In this document: positions 25,204-31,794 of the stretch, one piece after another
How positions within the stretch are numbered: position 1 is the first letter of the stretch
Layout: each line of letters opens with the position of its first letter
Assembly (NCBI RefSeq): GCF_018100925.1
Contig: NZ_JAGJEH010000003.1
Coordinates: 186,001-250,000 of the forward strand
DNA: 64,000 nt
Direction of reading: 5' to 3'
From: Pseudoalteromonas luteoviolacea
Lineage (GTDB): Bacteria > Pseudomonadota > Gammaproteobacteria > Enterobacterales > Alteromonadaceae
Program-made: the position numbers and the translations under genes
Notes under the pieces: generated by a model
The model's database searches: none
Told to the model about the DNA's origin: nothing
What the model saw: the letters and a program-made list of their open reading frames with translations, nothing else

Positions 25204-26028
25204 TCACCACCCTTCTACGTTTTGACTGAAGTCTTGAGTTAACGGCCGACTTTGAACCTGTCGAACCTGATTAAGCCTTGCGTTACGATTCATCCACTCG
25301 AATTCAAACCCCTGCCAATTCCTAAAAACACATTCCGATAAGCAGTCATCAACGCTAACGCCATGTTCCGCAGCAATTTTTAATTCTTTAGCAAAACGAT
25401 TTATAACGGTTTGCGTAACATTGGCTCTTTTTCGTTTCCGCATGGCAAGCCAATCATCCAAGACTTGAGGAGTTGGCATTGACGGCCAACACGAATAATC
25501 GAGAGATTTTTTTGTTTTATTTTTATTAGGTTCAATGGGTGGTTCTAATGACTGGTTCTGCGATCCGTTTTTGGGTGTATTCAAAGATCCGTTTTTGGAT
25601 GTATTCAAAGATCCGTTTTTGGATGTATTAGAATTTGAAGTAACCCCGTTTTTGGGTGTATTGGCTTCTACCCCCTCTTGAGGCGCCTGATTTTTATGGG
25701 CTTGAGAAGGGTGCTTTTGACTAATACCACCACTTTTGGGGGTATTAATTTTCACGCCCTCTTCTACACCAATAAGGCGGTAAATTTTTACTTTCCCAGT
25801 TGAGCCTTTGCGCTTTCCGGTATCTTCAATAACCCCCAAAGCTTCAAGCTTTTTAATATTAGACCCTACAGTTTTTTGGTTTAAATCTGTGTCTTTCACA
25901 AGCCTTGAAATGCTTGGAAAGCAACAAAAGTCTTCGTCCGCTCGGTCAGCAAATGCAAGTAACAATAACTTTAATGATGATGATCCTAAGCTCTGCTTCC
26001 AAGCCCAATCCGTAGCAGCTCTACTCAT
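25204..26028 (-). CDS. replication initiator, phage O-like, 274 aa
   Basis: Binds the origin and recruits the helicase loader. Residues 1-90 form a winged helix (SISRLVKDTDLNQKTVGSNIKKLEALGVIEDTGKRKG). The middle (about 95-165) is low-complexity with five copies of a peptide close to NTPKNGS, encoded by iteron-like DNA repeats. The C-terminal part, from CWPSMPTPQVLDDWL, is a helical domain that should contact the loader. The ribosome site AGGTGAT precedes ATG 26028. Confidence 0.85.
   Translation of the reverse strand: MSRAATDWAWKQSLGSSSLKLLLLAFADRADEDFCCFPSISRLVKDTDLNQKTVGSNIKKLEALGVIEDTGKRKGSTGKVKIYRLIGVEEGVKINTPKSGGISQKHPSQAHKNQAPQEGVEANTPKNGVTSNSNTSKNGSLNTSKNGSLNTPKNGSQNQSLEPPIEPNKNKTKKSLDYSCWPSMPTPQVLDDWLAMRKRKRANVTQTVINRFAKELKIAAEHGVSVDDCLSECVFRNWQGFEFEWMNRNARLNQVRQVQSRPLTQDFSQNVEGW
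25500..25746. repeat. iteron array and AT-rich region inside the O-like gene: probable phage origin
   Basis: Three abutting 24-base units start at 25562, 25586 and 25610 (core CCGTTTTTGGGTGTATT or GGATG variant). A fourth lies at 25646-25662 and a diverged fifth at 25730-25746. Next to them, on the downstream side of the gene, is a T/A-rich stretch at 25504-25530. Iterons within O followed by an AT-rich block is the lambda ori layout. Confidence 0.72.
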
Positions 26029-26088
26029 ACATCACCTCTGTTTGATTTTTGCGCTATGTGTGTCATAATAATTCCTGTTGAAGATTCG

Positions 26089-26126
26089 AAACCCGCGCCC
26101 TCGCCAAAGTTTGCGGGTTTTGTTTT
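26089..26126 (+). terminator. hairpin with plus-strand T-tract
   Basis: AAACCCGC (26089-26096) pairs with GCGGGTTT (26113-26120), followed on the plus strand by TGTTTT. The flanking genes are on the minus strand, so this could block antisense transcription or act as an RNA structure before the O-like gene. Confidence 0.5.
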
Positions 26127-26253
26127 ATCTAGGCTTGTTACTTTCTTGTTTGCTACAACCGTGTCTTTTACAGTCACTTCCTGTTGTTTTCTTTCTATTT
26201 TGTTTTTTACCAGGTTGATGCTCTGGGTAAATGTGATACAAATTTTCTAACAT
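26125..26253 (-). CDS. small Cys/His-containing basic protein, 42 aa
   Basis: Short gene between the methyltransferase and the O-like gene. ATG 26253 has AAGGAG at ideal distance. Product is basic (GKKQNRKKTTGSDCKRHGCS) with Cys-x3-His-x-Cys, which might bind a metal. Function unknown. The opposite strand has a 64-codon open frame that I regard as its shadow. Confidence 0.6.
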   Translation of the reverse strand: MLENLYHIYPEHQPGKKQNRKKTTGSDCKRHGCSKQESNKPR

Positions 26254-26280
26254 TTCTTTCTCCTTGATTGTTTTGTTTAT

Positions 26281-27018
26281 TTATGCGGCTTTACTATCAA
26301 TTGCCGTCTCTATACGCTGTTTTGCCTTTTCAAAGTATTCCCTGTTTAATTCAAAACCCGTGAACTGACGATTTAGATTTTGCGCAGCGACACCTGCGGT
26401 ACCGGAGCCCATACAAAAATCGAGGACATGATCCCCTTCATTGCTATATGTTCTAACTATGTATTCGAGCAACGATAACGGCTTTTGTGTTGGGTGAAGG
26501 TTGGCCTTGTACTTGTCACTTGTGAATTTCTGGACACTTCTTGGGAATCTTTCTGTTGAGTCATAATGAACTTTTTTAACTTCTTTCCCATAACACTCAC
26601 TCTTGCAGCCTTTTCGACTAGCCGTTTTGCGCGGGTGTCCTAATGTTTTTTGCGGGTTGTAAATAGGTAGTTTTGAATAAAAAACCAAAACATTTTCATG
26701 TGCTTTGAGAGGCATTTTTTTTGCGTTAAAAAAGCCTGTTGCAGTAGACTTTTCCCAAATCCACTCGTATCGCAACATTTCTAAATTACTGCAGCCCAAC
26801 ACTTTATCGAATGGGGTTTGCGCAAAGAGAATTATTGCAGCTCTTTCCTTCACAACTCTTTTTAGTTTTGGCCAGAGTAAATCAAGGTCTATTGGAGTAT
26901 CCCATTTACATTGAGTTGTGCCATATGGCATGTCAGCGCAAACAAGATCAATAGAGTTGTCAGGTAACGCATCTAACAACTCTAGACAATCACCTTGAAT
27001 TAAATTCAATCCAAACAT
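26281..27018 (-). CDS. DNA methyltransferase (PF01555 type), 245 aa
   Basis: Catalytic motif CADMPYGTTQCKWD at residues 29-42 (DMPY in place of the commoner DPPY), then HPTQKPLSLLEYIVRTYS and the SAM site DFCMGSGTAGVAAQ near 206. Beta-class order. Lies in the early operon before the O-like gene and has no restriction partner. Likely an orphan enzyme for antirestriction or regulation. Confidence 0.85.
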   Translation of the reverse strand: MFGLNLIQGDCLELLDALPDNSIDLVCADMPYGTTQCKWDTPIDLDLLWPKLKRVVKERAAIILFAQTPFDKVLGCSNLEMLRYEWIWEKSTATGFFNAKKMPLKAHENVLVFYSKLPIYNPQKTLGHPRKTASRKGCKSECYGKEVKKVHYDSTERFPRSVQKFTSDKYKANLHPTQKPLSLLEYIVRTYSNEGDHVLDFCMGSGTAGVAAQNLNRQFTGFELNREYFEKAKQRIETAIDSKAA

Positions 27019-27021
27019 AGT

Positions 27022-27552
27022 CTACCTAACGATCTCTTCTGGACTGTAGATAGTCATCCTCGCGCCTTGCATCAAGCTCTCAGCTTTTAGAATGTAATCC
27101 TTGGCACTTGCGATGGATTTCATAACAGCAATTCTTTGTTGAGGATCCTTTATCTTGTCTGCCCAAAATAACCAGTTGTCGATTTTTTCCAATACACCAC
27201 TTTTTGCAGGTATTTGTATCGGTGCCACCAGCTCAGATATAAGTTTCTCTATATCTTCATCACCACGCTTCAAAGACCTTGCCATTGATCTAACCCAGTT
27301 TTCACACAAAGGGGACCGCGCTTTATGACTTTCACAGCCGTAGACAGAACACTCACTTTTTAAACGTTCTTTCTCTAACTGCTCCGCTTGATACTCTTCT
27401 TCTCTTGAAGCATTGAGCAGCTTTAATTCATTACGTGTTAATGACTGTGTTACTGTAACTCCGCCCTCCACGAAGTAAGTCACTAGGCCAATTACCGCTT
27501 TAGGATCTGGCGTTCGCCAATTCAATGGGTTAATAAAAACTGAGTTCATCAT
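27022..27552 (-). CDS. hypothetical protein, 176 aa
   Basis: Helical, charged protein with four Cys (CSVYGCE near 69, CEN near 83) that might bind a metal. Ends 4 bases before the methyltransferase start and overlaps the upstream paralogue gene by 23 bases. No family recognised. Confidence 0.6.
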   Translation of the reverse strand: MMNSVFINPLNWRTPDPKAVIGLVTYFVEGGVTVTQSLTRNELKLLNASREEEYQAEQLEKERLKSECSVYGCESHKARSPLCENWVRSMARSLKRGDEDIEKLISELVAPIQIPAKSGVLEKIDNWLFWADKIKDPQQRIAVMKSIASAKDYILKAESLMQGARMTIYSPEEIVR

Positions 27553-27961
27553 TAGTCCTTTTATTTTGATATTGTTGAATTTGTTCGCAGCTCATAGTCC
27601 ACTGAATATCTAGGGAACCTAAATCCTCATATAACTTGCTAACCACTCCGCTCATAGGCGGCATCTGAAGAGCAAAGCCGATATAAAATCGCCACATTTT
27701 GGCGATCCCTATATTTCTTGACTTAAGGCAAGTAGCTACAATGTTTTTAGGAATAACCCGCTGCTGTTGTTGTTCGCCCTCTAGAGGCACGAAATAGTGA
27801 TTTGATGACATGTATTCATCGTCTGACATGAGCCATGATGTGATGCACTCTTCCAATGTAATGTGCTCGCAAACAAGAGGTTCAAAACCTCCGCCTGTTT
27901 TTTTGAAATAACTGATAAAACTCTTATTGCGAAGCGCGCTTTCAAAAACAATGCTATTCAT
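27530..27961 (-). CDS. hypothetical early protein, paralogue of the next gene upstream, 143 aa
   Basis: Shares a loose pattern with the 142-aa protein encoded just upstream: FKKTGGGFEPL against FSKHFGGYEPV near residues 20-30, a Trp/Asp-Glu segment about 15 residues later, and KMWRFYIGFALQMPP against KLWQCNIVYRFHFPP near residue 90. Position after the Cro-like gene corresponds to lambda cII, but there is no visible HTH. Function unknown. Confidence 0.6.
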   Translation of the reverse strand: MNSIVFESALRNKSFISYFKKTGGGFEPLVCEHITLEECITSWLMSDDEYMSSNHYFVPLEGEQQQQRVIPKNIVATCLKSRNIGIAKMWRFYIGFALQMPPMSGVVSKLYEDLGSLDIQWTMSCEQIQQYQNKRTNDELSFY

Positions 27962-28382
27962 TGCTGTTCCCTACTGCTAGGCAAGAAGGATCAAGACAGT
28001 CAACTCCTGCATGCATCACTTTGGCTAATTCCGCATTGCAGATTGAAAAAGGAATTATTTGATGAGCTAACCTTCTTGCATTTGCGTTTCCTGGTGGGAA
28101 ATGAAATCTATAAACGATATTGCATTGCCATAACTTTAAAATTTCAGCTTTTCTTTTTTCTATTAGCAAAGCACTTACGGAAGATCTAAGCGGCTGGCCT
28201 AATGTTAAATTGGCAAAGTTCTCATCGGTTGAACTCCACAGCTCAAGCATTGCATTTTCTGGGAGTAGTGGATGGTTAACCGGCTCATACCCCCCAAAAT
28301 GCTTAGAAAAAAACCGCATCATTTGACGGTCGGATAACGCCGCTAACAGATTCGTTTTAACTGCCTCGGAGGTTATGCACAT
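27954..28382 (-). CDS. hypothetical early protein, paralogue of the next gene downstream, 142 aa
   Basis: First gene after the Cro-like regulator; its start lies inside that gene's last codons (ATGTGCATAA). See the downstream 143-aa gene for the shared pattern; this copy ends in HAGVDCLDPSCLA. The two abut with an 8-base overlap, which suggests an old tandem duplication. No domain recognised. Confidence 0.6.
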   Translation of the reverse strand: MCITSEAVKTNLLAALSDRQMMRFFSKHFGGYEPVNHPLLPENAMLELWSSTDENFANLTLGQPLRSSVSALLIEKRKAEILKLWQCNIVYRFHFPPGNANARRLAHQIIPFSICNAELAKVMHAGVDCLDPSCLAVGNSNE

Positions 28383-28741
28383 AAGCCACTATCTTCATTG
28401 TCGCCCGGTAACAGTAAATCACGTACGTTGTTTACGAACTGCTCTTTTTCGTCATGAGAGTCTTCAACGTTTATGGTTGTAATTGGATTGCCAAACTTTT
28501 TGCCGTTAATTCTTACGATTCCAAATCGCTCAGTTCTATCATTGAACTCGGTGTATTGCGCATCGAGATCGGCTTGAGTAACTTGCCCAGCAGTAAGATT
28601 CTCAATTTTCTCACCTACCAGTAAAGGAACTTTTCTATGCCCATACACATAACTTCTGACCGTATAAAACGACTTGCCAAGAAAGGCGGCCAACTTATCC
28701 ATGCCGTATTCATTAGCCTCTAACCAAAGTGCCAGCTTCAC
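28373..28741 (-). CDS. Cro-like early regulator, 122 aa
   Basis: First gene of the leftward early operon, divergent from the repressor. Residues 1-45 form a helix-turn-helix (LEANEYGMDKLAAFLGKSFYTVRSYVYGHRKVP, written in part) and the rest is acidic and helical. GGGAG lies 11 bases before ATG. By position and size it is expected to bind the shared operators and oppose the repressor. Confidence 0.75.
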   Translation of the reverse strand: MKLALWLEANEYGMDKLAAFLGKSFYTVRSYVYGHRKVPLLVGEKIENLTAGQVTQADLDAQYTEFNDRTERFGIVRINGKKFGNPITTINVEDSHDEKEQFVNNVRDLLLPGDNEDSGLCA

Positions 28742-28768
28742 AGTGCTTACTCCCTAAACTTTTTATAT

Positions 28769-28798
28769 ATTATGTATTTTATAATACAGAAATAGCAA
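28769..28798 (-). promoter_or_regulatory. cro-side early promoter with operator
   Basis: Minus strand -35 TTGCTA (28793-28798), 18-base spacer, -10 CATAAT (28769-28774). The spacer holds the inverted repeat TGTATT-TTAT-AATACA (28773-28788 on the plus strand). Binding there would block the promoter. Confidence 0.65.
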
Positions 28799-28825
28799 GC
28801 ACTCAATAAAAAAATAACTACCTAT

Positions 28826-28853
28826 TTGAAAAATAACCCTCAACATGTATTAT
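28826..28853 (+). promoter_or_regulatory. repressor promoter with operator half-site
   Basis: TTGAAA (28826-28831), 16 bases, TATTAT (28848-28853). TGTATTAT at 28846-28853, the complement of the 8-mer in the cro-side operator, covers the -10. This suits autoregulation of the repressor. Confidence 0.55.
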
Positions 28854-28884
28854 GTTTGTATTCGGGCAGAAAAACGTTTAAGAC

Positions 28885-29316
28885 ATGGCAAACAATAATT
28901 GGGCCAAAGAAGCGCAGAGTTTGATGCGCTCTAAAGGGATAAAGCAGAAAGACTTGATAGATGTCTTTGAGGTGAATTCTCAAGGCGGTGTAAGTCACTA
29001 TTTTGCGGGTAGATATACTCCATCAGAAGAACAATTAGAAAGATTAGCGGCTGTTTTGGATGTTGGTAAAAATCATTTCTTAGACTTGATCAATAACCAA
29101 GAACCTGAACTGCATGTTGATCATGAGCTTTTAACTGAGACCTTCCAGACAATAGCTAGACAACTAAGCTTAAGTGAAAGAGAAATCACCAAGTTTTTCA
29201 GTGTGTATGAAAAAATGAACCCTGCTCAAGTAGCTGAAATTTATGAAATCCTTATGGTTCAAAAAGCTGAAAAGGATGAAAAGTTTCAAAGTACATTTAG
29301 GAAGTATGGTAACTAA
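28885..29316 (+). CDS. CI-like phage repressor without a peptidase domain, 143 aa
   Basis: N-terminal XRE-type HTH at residues 10-45 (KGIKQKDLIDVFEVNSQGGVSHYFAGR, in part), then a helical C-terminal region. The S24 Ser-Lys peptidase domain and the Ala-Gly or Cys-Gly cleavage site of lambda CI are absent, and the protein is much shorter than CI (237 aa). Divergent to the Cro-like gene across a 143-base operator region. It has only a weak ribosome site. RecA-driven self-cleavage is therefore unlikely. Confidence 0.78.
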   Translation: MANNNWAKEAQSLMRSKGIKQKDLIDVFEVNSQGGVSHYFAGRYTPSEEQLERLAAVLDVGKNHFLDLINNQEPELHVDHELLTETFQTIARQLSLSEREITKFFSVYEKMNPAQVAEIYEILMVQKAEKDEKFQSTFRKYGN

Positions 29317-29367
29317 AACGCAAGTAAAGCGTGGGGGTTCAGAACGGATTTACATTTATGTACAAAT

Positions 29368-29395
29368 AAAAAAAGGGCTGAACGGCCCTTTTTTT
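29368..29395. terminator. bidirectional terminator between repressor and peptide cassette
   Basis: AAAAAAAGGGC (29368-29378), loop TGAACG, GCCCTTTTTTT (29385-29395). A- and T-runs on both sides let it stop transcripts from either strand. The stop codon of the downstream peptide gene overlaps its right arm. Confidence 0.85.
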
Positions 29396-29528
29396 ATTCA
29401 GGCTGAGGGTCTATTCCTCCACCATTAGTACCACCCGAGACAAATTTCAGTGTTGACTTTTCAAGGCTTTTCAGAGGTTTATGCACTCGGCACAAACCCA
29501 AAAAATACTTTTTTATTAATATATTCAT
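29394..29528 (-). CDS. small peptide with double-glycine leader, 44 aa (peptide A)
   Basis: Short gene. AAAGGG precedes ATG 29528, 10 bases after the stop of the 88-aa membrane protein gene. The leader ends LEKSTLKFVSGG: counted back from Gly-1 it has Gly-2, Val-4, Leu-7 and Leu-12, the positions conserved in double-glycine leaders of exported peptides. The 11 residues after the GG are TNGGGIDPQPE. The motif GGT-N/S-GGG-I/L-DP recurs in the 49-aa peptide at the other end of the cassette. Secretion or processing is inferred. Confidence 0.65.
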   Translation of the reverse strand: MNILIKKYFLGLCRVHKPLKSLEKSTLKFVSGGTNGGGIDPQPE

Positions 29529-29538
29529 TTAAAACCCT

Positions 29539-29805
29539 TTAAAAGCGACCACTTAGCCTTTCCAATGTTTCATCTTTCCTTTTGAGTAAGATCGTTTCTT
29601 CAACCAAACTGTCAGAAACCTCAGCCGCCAAGTGATAACTTAAAGCCTTCTTTTCTAAATACAATTTCATATCATAAACGTTAGAGTGTTCCTTGCTGTT
29701 TCTTGCTGCATAATACGAAGAAAAAGCACCTTTTATAACTATTGCCAGTGCTAACCCTAAACCTAGAGTTAGCATGACAACAGTGCATGTAATTAAAGCA
29801 TCCAT
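29539..29805 (-). CDS. small one-TM membrane protein, 88 aa
   Basis: One strongly hydrophobic segment at residues 3-27 (TCTVVMLTLGLGLALAIVI), then a helical soluble part with a possible coiled coil (EEVSD-like, LLKRKDETLERL). ATG follows the TAG of the 171-aa gene with no gap, so translation is coupled. No family recognised. Could be an immunity, export or membrane-sensing component of the peptide cassette. Confidence 0.7.
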   Translation of the reverse strand: MDALITCTVVMLTLGLGLALAIVIKGAFSSYYAARNSKEHSNVYDMKLYLEKKALSYHLAAEVSDSLVEETILLKRKDETLERLSGRF

Positions 29806-30321
29806 CTATACACACTTCTTATCTAGCTGATAATTTCTTTTAACACCTAAGATAATACATAATACACAGACAAATACAAACAGTAAATTAACAAACTTTA
29901 TACCTTCTGTATAAATAAAAGCCGTATAACTTGACTCAAACATGCTCTTTTCAAAGAGCCTAGCCAAATGAAGAAATGCTTGAACCCCAAGAAGAGAAAC
30001 AATGAAAACTGTTAATCTTTTGATTTTTAGACTAAAACTATCGTGAAATATAGTGATAGCCTTTATTTCTATTATATGAGCAGCTATAAAGAAGCCATGC
30101 CAAACAGCTTGATAAAAAACTCCATGCCCCTCTTTTGCATAACTGTATATATATGGTGTTAATACAGTCATTAAACTTGAAAAAAGAACAAACACTGTAA
30201 GCGTAATGCTATAGCTATCAATCCTTTTAAACTTAATGATGTAAACTGCCCATAAAACAATATAAGCAATCATTGAATGTTCAATTAAAGATAAAAGGTG
30301 CTGCTCGAGTTCTGTGTACAT
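29806..30321 (-). CDS. polytopic membrane protein, 171 aa, about five TM segments
   Basis: Hydrophobic stretches near residues 17-30, 38-60, 70-92, 102-122 and 142-162 (for example FVNLLFVFVCVLCIILGV). Charged loops are short. The ATG directly follows the TAA of the 49-aa peptide gene, and its ribosome site AAAGGAGG is formed by the last codons of that gene. AT-rich compared with flanking phage genes. No known family recognised; role in peptide immunity or transport is a guess. Confidence 0.75.
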   Translation of the reverse strand: MYTELEQHLLSLIEHSMIAYIVLWAVYIIKFKRIDSYSITLTVFVLFSSLMTVLTPYIYSYAKEGHGVFYQAVWHGFFIAAHIIEIKAITIFHDSFSLKIKRLTVFIVSLLGVQAFLHLARLFEKSMFESSYTAFIYTEGIKFVNLLFVFVCVLCIILGVKRNYQLDKKCV

Positions 30322-30471
30322 TTACCCTCCTTTGGTCTTTCCTTTTTTTATAATAAAATCAATATTTAAGGCTGTAGACTTCTGAGCTGGATCTAAGCCA
30401 CCTCCACTTGTTCCGCCTATAACTTCTCTTAACGCATGGGACGGAAGCTCTGCCAAAACTTGAGTTTTCAT
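30322..30471 (-). CDS. small peptide with double-glycine leader, 49 aa (peptide B)
   Basis: AAGGAG seven bases before ATG 30471. Leader ends LPSHALREVIGG with Gly-1, Gly-2, Val-4, Leu-7 and Leu-12, the same spacing as peptide A. After the GG come TSGGGLDPAQ and a 19-residue tail ending basic (IIKKGKTKGG). First gene of a four-gene minus-strand cassette with two membrane proteins and peptide A. A larger overlapping frame on the same strand (30359-30562) lacks a ribosome site. Confidence 0.68.
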   Translation of the reverse strand: MKTQVLAELPSHALREVIGGTSGGGLDPAQKSTALNIDFIIKKGKTKGG

Positions 30472-30504
30472 ATTTACTCCTTTTAAAAAACACCACATCA
30501 AATG

Positions 30505-30540
30505 TTGACATCCGCATTATATAATACATAGTATAATACA
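30505..30540. promoter_or_regulatory. left-operon promoter/operator region (OL-like), possibly bidirectional
   Basis: Plus strand TTGACA (30505-30510) with TAGTAT 18 bases on (30529-30534). Two direct copies of ATAATACA (30521-30528, 30533-30540) lie across the spacer, -10 and start. On the minus strand TTGTGT and TATAAT 16 bases apart could drive the peptide cassette from the same DNA. Confidence 0.6.
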
Positions 30541-30596
30541 CAACATCAAGATAACATATCACTCAGTCGGGTGAGGACAGTAAAGGATTGTACATC

Positions 30597-30863
30597 ATGA
30601 ATACTGTATTGATACACAAATTAGCTGAATTGCTACAAGCAAGCTTTAAACAGCACGAGAGAGTGTCAATTTCAATTAATACATACCCGCGCAACCAAAT
30701 GATCGATGTTGTTACATATGACCATGCAGCTACTCATGAAGGAAGGCCCGATGCAAATGTAATTGATATGTCTACCGTGTATTTAGATTCATTAGATGCA
30801 GAAAACCAGCTTAAGAAACTGATTGCTGATGTAAATAGTCACCTTTCAGCAACAGCGGCTTAG
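30597..30863 (+). CDS. hypothetical protein, 88 aa, first gene of the recombination operon
   Basis: ATG 30597 with AAAGGA nine bases upstream is preferred to a TTG at 30588. Small soluble alpha/beta protein (LAELLQASFKQHERVSISIN), no recognised domain. Location corresponds to the start of the lambda pL operon, where N is found, but it is not arginine-rich and does not look like an N antiterminator. Confidence 0.65.
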   Translation: MNTVLIHKLAELLQASFKQHERVSISINTYPRNQMIDVVTYDHAATHEGRPDANVIDMSTVYLDSLDAENQLKKLIADVNSHLSATAA

Positions 30864-30880
30864 TAGTGAAGGAATTTAAA

Positions 30881-31792
30881 ATGACTGCACAACAAATAAA
30901 AGAACAGCTCTCCGCCCCATTCCATGATCACGAAGTCGAATGGATGGTAAACAGAAAAGGCATGAATCAAGATGCTCTTTGGGTTGAAGTTGTCCCTTTC
31001 ATTACAAACCGAGCAGTTCAACATCGGCTTGATGAAGTATTAGGCATAGATGGCTGGAAAAACGAGTTTAAAGACGGTCATGGAGGTCAAATTTGTGGAT
31101 TGATCATCAAAGTGGGCGACTCATGGGTGACAAAATGGGATGGTGCATCCTACACAGACTTTGAGCCATTGAAAGGAGCGTTATCAAGTTCCATGAAACG
31201 TGCTTCTGTTCAATTTGGAATTGGAAGGTATCTACACCTTGTTAAGCCAGTTTTTATCGAGTGCCAACGCATAAGTGATAGAAACGAATGCACAGAAAAC
31301 TATGTCACTTTCAAACACGCAGAAAGTGACAATCAATACACAATTTTAAGCGCACAGTGGCCCTCTCCTTTATTGCCAGCATGGGCTTTACCAGTGAAAG
31401 ATATTAGCCCATTTATTGAAAGTATAAATGCAGCGAAAACAGAAACGGAACTAAAGAAAGCATTCTCTACAGCTATCAGATGTGCCGAAGCACAGAGTAG
31501 TGATGTATTCAGACATGAAATAAAAGCAACTAAAGAGCAACGCATGTCTGAAATCAAACAAGCCAAACAACAATCACAAAAAGAGTCTTTTGATAGGTTT
31601 GAAAAATGGTTCGCTAAGAAGTTAGAGCAGTTGAAAAAAGAGCCTAACGAAGCCGTTTTAGACATGACTTACACGCAGTTACTGCAAGAGCTTAAAGGTC
31701 AGTGCAAGTCATTAGGGGTAGAAATTTCTGAATATCAAACTCAATTACAAGCCGAAAAAGCGGCAACAATTACAAAAATCCAAGGAGCGTAA
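30881..31792 (+). CDS. Rad52/Rad22-type ssDNA annealing protein, 303 aa
   Basis: Phage recombinase of the Rad52 family (PF04098) that anneals complementary single strands. Core motifs lie in residues 1-130: PFHDHEVEWMVNRKG, ALWVEVVPFITNRAVQHRLDEVLG, WKNEFKDG, GASYTDFEPLKGALSSSMKRA and FGIGRYLHLV. The C-terminal 150 residues are charged helix. ATG 30881 has AAGGA upstream; a GTG at 30866 is less likely. SSB and a DUF1351-like helper follow, a usual recombination set. No exonuclease gene is evident. Confidence 0.88.
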   Translation: MTAQQIKEQLSAPFHDHEVEWMVNRKGMNQDALWVEVVPFITNRAVQHRLDEVLGIDGWKNEFKDGHGGQICGLIIKVGDSWVTKWDGASYTDFEPLKGALSSSMKRASVQFGIGRYLHLVKPVFIECQRISDRNECTENYVTFKHAESDNQYTILSAQWPSPLLPAWALPVKDISPFIESINAAKTETELKKAFSTAIRCAEAQSSDVFRHEIKATKEQRMSEIKQAKQQSQKESFDRFEKWFAKKLEQLKKEPNEAVLDMTYTQLLQELKGQCKSLGVEISEYQTQLQAEKAATITKIQGA

Positions 31793-31794
31793 AT

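Noticed and set aside
25562..25746. CRISPR array
   Set aside because: Tandem repeats abut without spacers, are in frame inside a coding gene, and there are no cas genes.
26056..26250. 64-codon plus-strand frame between O-like and methyltransferase genes
   Set aside because: Lies opposite the 42-aa minus-strand gene and the hairpin, has no ribosome site, and all neighbours are on the minus strand.
30359..30562. 67-codon minus-strand frame overlapping peptide B
   Set aside because: No ribosome site, and it runs through the promoter/operator region. The 49-aa frame in another phase has a strong ribosome site and a coupled neighbour.
30597..30863. N-type antiterminator in the first gene of the left operon
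   Set aside because: Right position and size, but no arginine-rich N-terminal motif and no clear boxB hairpin.
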